Assembly: GCA_028709985.1 (NCBI GenBank)
Contig: JAQUTB010000093.1
Location: 1 to 6,778 of the forward strand
Length of the DNA stretch: 6,778 nt
Reading direction: 5' to 3'
From: Dethiosulfovibrio sp.
Lineage (GTDB): Bacteria > Synergistota > Synergistia > Synergistales > Dethiosulfovibrionaceae
Translations under genes and position numbers: made by a program
The notes under the pieces: model-generated
Told to the model about the DNA's origin: nothing
Seen by the model: only the letters and a program-made list of their open reading frames with translations
The model's database searches: none
In this document: piece by piece, positions 1 through 5,908 of the stretch
How positions within the stretch are numbered: the first letter of the stretch is position 1
Layout of the letters: each line of letters starts with the position of its first letter

Positions 1-427
1 CTTCTCGCCTCATAATGCTGTCGATGTCCCTTTGGTCCAGATCTCCCCTCTTTTTGAGGTAAGTCCTGTAGCCCTCCATGGCCTGGCTTAGCCTTTCGTA
101 GGTAAAGGGTTTTACGACGTAGTCGAAGGCCCCAAGCCTCATGACCTCTCGCACCGTGTCGATCTCGTGGGCCGCCGATACCACTATGACATCGATGTCC
201 CTTCTGTCCTGTCTTATACGCCTTAAGGTCTCAAGGCCGTCCAGTTCCGGCATATATATGTCCAGTATGAGCAGGTCGATCCCGATTTTATTCAGTGCCT
301 CAAGGGCCTCTTTGCCGCTTTTTGCTGTGGCCTCCACGGAAAAGCCGGAGAAGGACTGGACAAATCTCCTGTGTATGTCCATTACCATAGGGTCGTCTTC
401 GACTATCATGAGCCTTATGGGATTCAA
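1..427 (-). CDS. Response regulator of the CitB/DcuR/MalR type (C-terminus beyond the left edge)
   Basis: The first 142 codons are visible and form a complete receiver domain. Acidic-pocket residues are E10, D11 and D12 (IVEDDPMV). The phospho-acceptor is D56 in LILDIYMPELDG, the switch Ser is S84, and the conserved Lys is K106 in the YVVKPF motif. A linker follows (YLKKRGDLDQRDIDSIM), and the DQ-DID pattern is typical of CitB/DcuR regulators, whose C-terminal helix-turn-helix would lie outside the window. The start is inferred as TTG at 427, which overlaps the kinase stop codon. An in-frame TAA at 431-433 rules out anything longer. The alternative ATG at 409 would delete most of the first beta strand. 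Overlapping stop and start imply translational coupling with the kinase. By family knowledge it should activate transport and catabolic genes for citrate or C4-dicarboxylates, most likely the divergent operon here. The effector is not readable from the sequence. Confidence 0.9.
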   Translation of the reverse strand, partial: MNPIRLMIVEDDPMVMDIHRRFVQSFSGFSVEATAKSGKEALEALNKIGIDLLILDIYMPELDGLETLRRIRQDRRDIDVIVVSAAHEIDTVREVMRLGAFDYVVKPFTYERLSQAMEGYRTYLKKRGDLDQRDIDSIMRRE

Positions 428-2049
428 CGATTATCACATCCGTTCGGAAGGTTTATAAGGAACTCGGCGTATTCCCCCTCCACCGAGTCGAGGGAGATCT
501 CTCCTCCGTAGGCTTCAACTGCGCTCTTTACGCTGTGGAGCCCTACCCCTCTGTTAGTGCCTTTCTTGGTCGAAAAACCTTTCTCGAATATCCTGTCTCT
601 TATCTCTTCCGGTACGCCAGGCCCTTGGTCTTTGACCGATATGATTATCCTGCCTGATTCGTCGAATATGGCTAGCTCCAGGGTCCTCCTGTCGACAGGG
701 ACGTCCAACAGGGCGTTCATGCCGTTTTCCAGCAGGTTTCCCACTACCACCACTAGGGAGTTGGAGTCTATTCTGCCCTGAGGTCCTAGGTAGCTGTCGG
801 GGTCTATCTTAAAGTCGATTCCCAGCTCCCTGCACCGTCCCGTCTTGCCGAGCAGTAGTCCCGCCACAGAAGGGTTTTTTATCCTGCTGGTGATAAAAGA
901 CATGGTCGAGTGGGTGAACTGCACCGTCCTGGAGATGAACGAGAGTGCCTTGTCCGACTCTCCGAGCTGTATCAGGCCACTGATGGTCTGGAGCTTGTTC
1001 ATAAACTCGTGATTGCCGACCCTGAGTGCGTCCACGTAGCGGTTGACGCTGGTCAGCTCCTCCGCCATGGCGGTTATCTCCGACATATCCCTAAAGCTGG
1101 CGATAGCCCCTACCACGTTGCCCTTGAATGTGATTGGAACCCTGTTGGTCATTATCCTCACCGACCCGAGGAGCTGCTCTCTGTCGTATTCAGATATTCC
1201 GGTCTTCAGCACCTCTAAGAGTCGGCTGTTAGGTATGGCCTGTTCCACCGGTTTGCCTATGACGCCAGACCCAGGCAGTTCGAGAAGCCGTCTCGCTTGG
1301 TTATTCACCAGGGTAATTTTACCTTCGCCGTCAACCGCCACGATACCCTCCCTGATGGACTCCAACATGGCCTCCTTCTCCCACAGAAGTCGGTCTATCT
1401 CCTCAGGCTCCAGGCCTCTCATGGAGCTTTTCACCTCGTCCGCCATCGTAGTCGCACCTATCACTCCCACCACAAGCCCAAGCATAAGTGCCAGGAGGAT
1501 GTTTAAGGTGATGCTCCATATCTCCCTCTTGACGTTGTCCAGCAAGGTCCCCACCAGCACCGCCCCGACCTGGATTTTGTCCCTGTATATGGGCACGAAG
1601 GCCCTGAGGGACGGTCCCAGCGTCCCTACCGCCCTGGATATGTAGCTTCTGCCCTGGAGAGCTGGTCCCTCGTCTCCCCCCACAACCTTCTTGCCGATCC
1701 TCTCTGGGACTTTGTGGGAATATCGGATGCCCTCCATGTCCACCACCACTATAAACTCTGCCCCGGTCTCCCTCCTGATGGAGTCCGCCAGTGGCTGAAT
1801 CGTCGACGATCCGTCGGCCTTTCCCACGTTTTCTATTATGTCCGGGATTGTGGCCACGGCTATGGCTATGTTCATGGTGTTTTCCGCCATTCGCCTCTCA
1901 AACTGGTGTACCACAGTGGTTCTCACCACGAAGCCAGTCACCAGAAGGCTCAAGGCGAAGAGGCCCAGAATTAGGAGAATGAGCTTCCCCCTCAGAGAGA
2001 GCCTTTTTGCGTTTTTCCAGTGGTGTAAGCGAGCCGTTATGTTAATCAT
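424..2049 (-). CDS. Sensor histidine kinase of the CitA/DcuS/MalK type (citrate or C4-dicarboxylate sensing)
   Basis: Counted from ATG 2049 the protein has 541 residues. TM1 is at about 23-44. An extracytoplasmic sensor domain follows at about 45-179, with the family signatures IRYSHKVPERIGK (R109, H112) and GTLGPSLRAFVP (R149), which line the carboxylate pocket in CitA/DcuS. TM2 is at about 180-200 and a PAS domain at about 222-329. The dimerisation helix carries phospho-acceptor H347 in NHEFMNKLQTISGLIQ. The ATPase has an N box (GNLLENGMNAL, N438/N442), G1 (KDQGPGVP, D474), an F box (IFEKGFSTK) and G2 (GVGLHSV). The stop overlaps the regulator start. The start is uncertain: the frame stays open to TTG 2157, with ATGs at 2118 and 2076. 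I prefer 2049 because it gives the short cytoplasmic head usual for the family, and upstream DNA is AT-richer and holds a TATAAT. However, GGGAG abuts that ATG with no spacer, which is a poor ribosome site. Citrate versus malate/fumarate/succinate cannot be decided. Confidence 0.92.
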   Translation of the reverse strand: MINITARLHHWKNAKRLSLRGKLILLILGLFALSLLVTGFVVRTTVVHQFERRMAENTMNIAIAVATIPDIIENVGKADGSSTIQPLADSIRRETGAEFIVVVDMEGIRYSHKVPERIGKKVVGGDEGPALQGRSYISRAVGTLGPSLRAFVPIYRDKIQVGAVLVGTLLDNVKREIWSITLNILLALMLGLVVGVIGATTMADEVKSSMRGLEPEEIDRLLWEKEAMLESIREGIVAVDGEGKITLVNNQARRLLELPGSGVIGKPVEQAIPNSRLLEVLKTGISEYDREQLLGSVRIMTNRVPITFKGNVVGAIASFRDMSEITAMAEELTSVNRYVDALRVGNHEFMNKLQTISGLIQLGESDKALSFISRTVQFTHSTMSFITSRIKNPSVAGLLLGKTGRCRELGIDFKIDPDSYLGPQGRIDSNSLVVVVGNLLENGMNALLDVPVDRRTLELAIFDESGRIIISVKDQGPGVPEEIRDRIFEKGFSTKKGTNRGVGLHSVKSAVEAYGGEISLDSVEGEYAEFLINLPNGCDNR

Positions 2050-2074
2050 CTCCCAAACTGGACTGTGTATGGAC

Positions 2075-2080
2075 ATTATA
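2075..2080 (-). promoter_or_regulatory. Candidate -10 box for the sensor kinase operon
   Basis: Read on the minus strand this is a perfect TATAAT. It would start transcription near 2067, just upstream of the preferred kinase start at 2049. The -35 is weak: TCGGTA with an 18-bp spacer matches TTGACA at three positions, as expected for a promoter needing an activator. The call depends on the kinase starting at 2049, since a start at 2076 or further upstream would put the box inside or at the edge of the gene. Confidence 0.35.
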
Positions 2081-2121
2081 GCTTTATCTGGGATAACATA
2101 CCGACGGCTACAGGTCATGGC

Positions 2122-2138
2122 TTGAACTTTATGTTCAA
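2122..2138. promoter_or_regulatory. Inverted repeat, candidate operator in the divergent control region
   Basis: TTGAAC-TTTAT-GTTCAA is a perfect inverted repeat with 6-bp arms and a 5-bp AT-only spacer, in an AT-rich stretch between the divergent gene sets. It would sit about 55-70 bp upstream of the inferred kinase transcription start. Its left arm also resembles a -35 for rightward transcription, with a poor -10 (TTTTAT at 2146-2151) 18 bp on. A dimeric regulator, most simply the neighbouring response regulator, could bind here. No known binding site is matched, and one copy of a 12-bp symmetric match is weak evidence. Confidence 0.35.
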
Positions 2139-2164
2139 AATCATTTTTTATATCCAAATAGGTT

Positions 2165-2214
2165 GTCTGATGGGCTCTGTCGCTGTAAATTGAGAGAGTA
2201 GAGCTTTGTCAGAC
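2165..2214 (+). promoter_or_regulatory. Possible stem-loop in the leader of the malic enzyme-transporter operon
   Basis: GTCTGA (2165-2170) can pair with TCAGAC (2209-2214). Inside it GCTCT (2174-2178) can pair with AGAGC (2200-2204), plus one G-U pair, leaving a 21-base loop. It lies 17 bases before the ribosome binding site AAGGGAGAGG. It could be a leader RNA structure if transcription starts upstream, or two half-sites for a DNA-binding protein. A weak TTGTCT (2163-2168) and TGTAAA (2184-2189) pair, spaced 15 bp, overlaps it, so it could equally be promoter DNA. Arms this short can occur by chance. Confidence 0.2.
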
Positions 2215-2245
2215 GTATCTGGAAATTCCGAAGGGAGAGGTTGCT

Positions 2246-3430
2246 ATGAGCGACATGGATATCTACGGTGAGTCCCTGGAGGCCCACTCCAGAGCAAAGG
2301 GAAAGTTGACGGTGGACAGCAAAATTCCGGTGGAGGATATGCACGACCTGGCGGTGGTCTACACCCCTGGTGTGGCAGAGCCCTGCCGTAAGATCCACGA
2401 AAATCCCGACGACGTTTATACCTATACGACCAAGGGCAACATGGTGGCGGTCGTCACCGACGGCAGCGCGGTCTTAGGCCTTGGGGATATCGGTCCCGCC
2501 GCTGGACTGCCGGTGATGGAGGGTAAGGCGGTTCTGTTCAAGCGTTTTGCAGGGGTCGACGCGTTTCCTATCTGCGTCGGTAGCAAGGACGTCGACGTCA
2601 TAGTTGAGACCACAGCCATGATCTCCACCGGGTTTGGCGGCATAAACCTGGAGGATATCTCAGCCCCCCGTTGTTTCGAGGTGGAGAGAAAGCTGAAGGA
2701 ACGGCTGGATATTCCGGTGTTTCACGACGACCAGCACGGAACGGCGGTCATAGTCCTGGCTGGCCTTATAAACGCCCTCAAAATAGTGGGCAAGTCCATG
2801 GAGGACGTCAAGATAGTCATGAACGGTGCCGGAGCCGCCGGAATCGCTATATGCAAGCTCCTTCAGTCCGTAGGGGCCGGAAACGTGATTCTCTGCGACA
2901 GGGCCGGAGCCATCTACAGAGGTAGACAGGCGAACATGAACTGGATCAAAGAGGAGATGGCCCAGGAGACCAACCGAGACAACGAGAGCGGTGAGCTCGG
3001 AGACGTCATAAAGGGAGCGGACGTGTTCCTTGGAATCTCCGGCCCGGGGCTTTTCACCTCTCAGATGGTTAAGCAGATGGCCAAGGACGCCATAATATTC
3101 GCCATGGCCAACCCTACACCGGAGATATATCCCACTGAGGCCCTGGAGGCAGGTGCGGCTGTGGTCGCCACAGGCAGGAGCGACTTCCCCAACCAGATCA
3201 ACAACTGCCTCGGCTTCCCTGGAATTTTCAGAGGAACTCTGGACGTCAGGGCCAGCAACATAGACGAGTCAATGAAGCTGGCCGCCGCCTACGCTTTGGC
3301 CGGTCTAGTTAGCGATAGCGAGCTGTCACCTCAGCACATAATTCCAGAGGCTCTCGACGAGAGGGTCGTGCCAGCGGTAGCCCAGGCGGTAGCGGAGGCC
3401 GCCCGGAAGTCCGGCCTGGCTCGGATTTAA
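2246..3430 (+). CDS. Malic-enzyme family protein: NAD(P)-dependent malate dehydrogenase (decarboxylating), possibly a CitM-type oxaloacetate decarboxylase
   Basis: This is a full-length single-domain bacterial malic enzyme of 394 residues, without the phosphotransacetylase-like tail of long MaeB proteins. The catalytic Tyr is Y39 in VVYTPGVAEPC and the catalytic Lys is K94 in MEGKAVLFK. Metal-binding acids are E136/D137 (INLEDISAPRCFE) and D161/D162 (FHDDQHGT). The dinucleotide fold has GAGAAG at 194-199, with D218 after the second strand. Later motifs are ANPTPEIYP and GRSDFPNQINN. The ATG follows AAGGGAGAGG by 5 bases. The family converts malate to pyruvate and CO2 in the cytoplasm. In lactic acid bacteria a homologue in the cit cluster, CitM, instead decarboxylates oxaloacetate from citrate lyase. 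Location beside a 2-hydroxycarboxylate transporter and citDEF makes that role plausible. NAD versus NADP preference is not settled by what I can see. Confidence 0.93.
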   Translation: MSDMDIYGESLEAHSRAKGKLTVDSKIPVEDMHDLAVVYTPGVAEPCRKIHENPDDVYTYTTKGNMVAVVTDGSAVLGLGDIGPAAGLPVMEGKAVLFKRFAGVDAFPICVGSKDVDVIVETTAMISTGFGGINLEDISAPRCFEVERKLKERLDIPVFHDDQHGTAVIVLAGLINALKIVGKSMEDVKIVMNGAGAAGIAICKLLQSVGAGNVILCDRAGAIYRGRQANMNWIKEEMAQETNRDNESGELGDVIKGADVFLGISGPGLFTSQMVKQMAKDAIIFAMANPTPEIYPTEALEAGAAVVATGRSDFPNQINNCLGFPGIFRGTLDVRASNIDESMKLAAAYALAGLVSDSELSPQHIIPEALDERVVPAVAQAVAEAARKSGLARI

Positions 3431-3452
3431 AAAGGGAAGGGAGACGGTATCT

Positions 3453-4730
3453 ATGGTGCAGTCGGAAAACAGGTCCTTTACGATAGGCGGGATGTCCCCG
3501 ATTCTTTTCGGGGTGGCTATGGCTTTGGTGATCGCCGCCGTGGCCTTCGGTAAGTTGCCAAAGGGCATGATAGGGGCTTTCGCCGTTATGATGACCTTAG
3601 GGGCCATAATGGACGTTATAGGCAGCAAAACCCCCCTGGTGAACGAATATCTAGGCGGAGCTCCTCTTGTCTGTATATTCGGCACGGCGGCTATGGTCTA
3701 CTTCGGGATAATGCCCGAGGGAACGGCCAAGATAGTGTCCGACTTCATGAAGGGCGGGGGCTTTTTGGATTTTTACATCGCTGCCCTTATCTGCGGCAGC
3801 ATCCTTGGTATAAGCTCCGACCTTCTCATCAAGGCCGGCGTCAGGTACGCGATACCGCTGATCGCCGGTGTGGTCGTTGCCTGTGGGATGGCTGCGGGGG
3901 CGGCTGGTCTCATGGGATACGGATGGCAACAGGGGATAATGCACATAGCTATGCCTATAATGGGCGGCGGTATGGGGGCTGGAGCTGTCCCAATGTCCCA
4001 GATATTCAGCTCGGTTACCAAGATAGATACCAAAGAGATACTGTCCATCTTGATCCCGGCACTGGCCCTCGGAAACGTAATGTCCATCGTGGCGGCTGGG
4101 CTGCTGGACAAGCTGGGCAAGGCGAAACCATCTTTGACCGGCAACGGTCACCTGATGAAGGATTTCAAGGTCGAGAAGGAAGTCGAGATGGCCCCCAACC
4201 TTGAGATGATGGGGACGGGGATAACCGTGTCCTGTCTGTTCTTCGTTCTGGGGAGCCTGTTGAACAAGTTTATTCCCATGGTTCACGGTTATGCCCTTAT
4301 GATAATAGCGGTAGCACTCTGTAAAATATTCGACCTGATTCCCGAGATGATCCAGAAGAGCTGCAATATGTGGTATAAGTTCGTCGCCAAGAACTTTACC
4401 GCCGCTCTGTTGGTGGGCATAGGGGTGGCCTACACCGATTTGGGTGCGGTTATAAACGCTATTTCCGTGCAGTACATTGTCCTAGTGGCGGTGGTAGTCC
4501 TCGGTGCGGTGCTTGGTTCCGGCTTTGCCGGAATGTTGGTGGGCTTTAACTTTGTCGAGTCCGCCCTGACAGCGGGGCTCTGTATGTCAAACATGGGAGG
4601 AACCGGAGACGTGGCGGTACTTTCCGCCGCAAAGCGGATGGAGCTTATGCCTTTTGCCCAGATTTCCTCCCGTCTCGGAGGCGCGTTGATTCTCATAATG
4701 GTGAGCCTTCTCCTGCCGATTTTGGGTTAG
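3453..4730 (+). CDS. 2-hydroxycarboxylate transporter family symporter (CitS/MaeN/CimH/CitP type; citrate and/or malate)
   Basis: The 425-residue product is an integral membrane protein with many hydrophobic segments, a normal length for the 2HCT family (TC 2.A.24). The two re-entrant-loop glycine motifs are present: GGGMG at 171-175, following WQQGIMHIAMPIM, and GGTGD at 382-386. After the second comes RMELMPFAQISSRLGG, which carries R395 and the conserved substrate-binding Arg R407. The family takes up citrate, malate or related 2-hydroxy acids with Na+ or H+, or exchanges them for product acids such as lactate. Which mode applies cannot be read here. The ATG lies 9 bases after a strong AAGGGAAGGGAG (3432-3443) and 22 bases after the malic-enzyme stop, so the two genes are almost certainly cotranscribed. 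The second motif resembles malate (MaeN) as well as citrate carriers, so citrate specificity is inferred from citDEF alone. Confidence 0.93.
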   Translation: MVQSENRSFTIGGMSPILFGVAMALVIAAVAFGKLPKGMIGAFAVMMTLGAIMDVIGSKTPLVNEYLGGAPLVCIFGTAAMVYFGIMPEGTAKIVSDFMKGGGFLDFYIAALICGSILGISSDLLIKAGVRYAIPLIAGVVVACGMAAGAAGLMGYGWQQGIMHIAMPIMGGGMGAGAVPMSQIFSSVTKIDTKEILSILIPALALGNVMSIVAAGLLDKLGKAKPSLTGNGHLMKDFKVEKEVEMAPNLEMMGTGITVSCLFFVLGSLLNKFIPMVHGYALMIIAVALCKIFDLIPEMIQKSCNMWYKFVAKNFTAALLVGIGVAYTDLGAVINAISVQYIVLVAVVVLGAVLGSGFAGMLVGFNFVESALTAGLCMSNMGGTGDVAVLSAAKRMELMPFAQISSRLGGALILIMVSLLLPILG

Positions 4731-4742
4731 GGTAGGTCTATA

Positions 4743-4773
4743 AGAGGCGCCGGAGGACCCCTCCGGCGCTTTT
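4743..4773 (+). terminator. Hairpin with short T-run between the transporter gene and citD
   Basis: A perfect 10-bp GC-rich stem (4747-4756 with 4760-4769, loop ACC) is followed by four T residues and extends by A-T and G-U pairs into the T-run. It begins 12-16 bases after the transporter stop. It looks like a Rho-independent terminator, but the T-run is short and citD follows at once. It may act as a partial terminator or a processing/stability element that sets lower citDEF expression. No separate citD promoter is evident; the 62-bp gap leaves little room for one. Confidence 0.75.
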
Positions 4774-4792
4774 GTCTGTGGGGGGTGCTTTT

Positions 4793-5062
4793 ATGGACGT
4801 GGTTAAGACCGCTGTGGCGGGTTCCATGGAATCCAACGACGCTATGGTCACGGTAGAGCCCGGCGCCGGTGTTTCCGTTACGGTGGAAAGCGTGGTCATG
4901 GCCCAATTCGGAAGGGCAATAGAGAGTTCGGTTCTGTCGGTGCTCAGTGATATGGGAGTGTCCGACTGTTTGGTGACAATAAGGGATAGAGGGGCTCTGG
5001 ACTGCACCATCCGAGCCAGGGTCGAGGCTGCGGTTCTCAGAGGAAGCAGGAGTACCTCATGA
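4793..5062 (+). CDS. citD: Citrate lyase gamma subunit (acyl carrier protein)
   Basis: An 89-residue small acidic protein with the CitD pattern. The N-terminus VVKTAVAGSMESND places S14 where the phosphoribosyl-dephospho-CoA prosthetic group is attached in characterised CitD. The C-terminus RDRGALDCTIRARVEAAVLR is the conserved family end. CitD carries the acetyl and citryl thioesters between the alpha and beta subunits. The start is ATG 4793, because GGGGGG (4780-4785) precedes it by 7 bases and it puts Ser at position 14. The frame extends back to a TTG at 4772, but that codon lies in the T-run of the upstream hairpin and has no ribosome site. The gene ends in an ATGA overlap with citE. The attachment Ser needs CitX and CitG for loading, and neither is in this window. 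Confidence 0.95.
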   Translation: MDVVKTAVAGSMESNDAMVTVEPGAGVSVTVESVVMAQFGRAIESSVLSVLSDMGVSDCLVTIRDRGALDCTIRARVEAAVLRGSRSTS

Positions 5063-5907
5063 AGCGGCGAAGTCTGCTCTTTGTGCCGGGAAACAACCCC
5101 GGTATGGTGGTGAACTCCCAGGTGTTCGGCTCCGATGGGGTTATATTCGACCTTGAGGACGCAGTAGCCCAGGACCAGAAGGACTGTGCCAGGATATTGG
5201 TCCGAAACTGCCTCATGTCCCTGGGAACCCGTAGAGGCGAGAGGATAGTCAGGATAAACTCGCTGGACACTCCCTTTTGGCGGGAGGACCTGAGGGATAT
5301 GGTCGTCGCTGGGGCGGATACGATAATGTTGCCTAAGGTCCAGTCGGTTCAGGACCTGGTCTCCCTGGATCAGGCCCTTTCGTCGGAGGAGACAGATGCT
5401 AAGAGCCCTCTGTCGGTCATGGCCCTTATCGAGACCCCCGAGGGGGTGGAAAACGCCAAATCCATAGCAGGAGGCCCAAGGGTCAGTGGCGTGCTCCTCG
5501 GTGCGGAGGATCTGACCGCTGCTTTAGGGGTCCAGCGGACCAAGGCAGGGTCTGAGATATCCTACGCCAGAGGGCGACTGGTTATGGCGGCAAAGTCCTC
5601 CGGTGTCGACTGTATAGACACTCCTTTCACCGACGTCGACGATATGGAAGGGCTTAAGACAGATTCGGATTTGGCTAGGTCGTTGGGATTCGACGGAAAG
5701 GCGGTTATCTCCCCTCGTCACGTGGAGGTGGTTAATAGATCTTTCACACCTTCCGACAGGGAGATAGAGTGGGCGAGGCTGGTGGTGGACGCCCTCGAGG
5801 CGGGGGAGAGGTTGGGCAAGGGGGTCGTCTCGGTGGGCGGCAAGATGGTGGACGCTCCCGTCGCAGCCAGGGCCAGAAAGATCCTTGCCCTGATAGGAGG
5901 GGATTAG
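5059..5907 (+). CDS. citE: Citrate lyase beta subunit (citryl-ACP lyase)
   Basis: A 282-residue protein close to the usual CitE length, a TIM-barrel of the HpcH/HpaI-CitE class. It cleaves the citryl thioester on CitD to oxaloacetate, regenerating acetyl-CitD. Visible motifs are RRSLLFVPGN (3-12), VIFDLEDAV (28-36; E33), IVRIN (R65), MLPKV (K93), ALIETPEGV with metal ligand E125, and LLGAEDLTAALG with metal ligand D151. The C-terminal part has AVISPRHVEVVN and VDAPVAARAR. The ATG overlaps the citD TGA as ATGA, and AGGAG (5048-5052) inside citD precedes it by 6 bases, indicating coupled translation. CitE-like stand-alone lyases exist in other pathways, but the citD and citF neighbours settle the assignment. 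Confidence 0.96.
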   Translation: MKRRSLLFVPGNNPGMVVNSQVFGSDGVIFDLEDAVAQDQKDCARILVRNCLMSLGTRRGERIVRINSLDTPFWREDLRDMVVAGADTIMLPKVQSVQDLVSLDQALSSEETDAKSPLSVMALIETPEGVENAKSIAGGPRVSGVLLGAEDLTAALGVQRTKAGSEISYARGRLVMAAKSSGVDCIDTPFTDVDDMEGLKTDSDLARSLGFDGKAVISPRHVEVVNRSFTPSDREIEWARLVVDALEAGERLGKGVVSVGGKMVDAPVAARARKILALIGGD

Positions 5908-5908
5908 A

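Noticed and set aside
141..458. A 105-codon plus-strand frame at the left edge
   Set aside because: It is antisense to the receiver domain of the response regulator and shows no domain of its own.
1043..1645. A 200-codon open frame on the plus strand opposite the sensor kinase
   Set aside because: It lies wholly antisense to a kinase with intact motifs, is Ser/Thr/Pro-rich as expected of a mirror frame, and has no recognisable domain.
2221..2229. GGAAATTCC palindrome just before the malic-enzyme ribosome site
   Set aside because: Only four symmetric base pairs around a central base; too short to support as an operator.
2050..2245. Sigma-54 promoter or a small RNA in the divergent region
   Set aside because: No GG-N10-GC element of adequate quality was seen, and no terminator-bounded transcript is apparent.
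3651..4286. A 211-codon open frame on the minus strand
   Set aside because: Antisense to the transporter gene, whose GGGMG motif and membrane segments are clear; the His/Arg-rich composition is a reverse-strand artefact.
4772..4792. Upstream TTG start for citD adding seven residues
   Set aside because: The TTG is in the T-run of the hairpin, has no ribosome site, and would shift the prosthetic-group Ser away from position 14.
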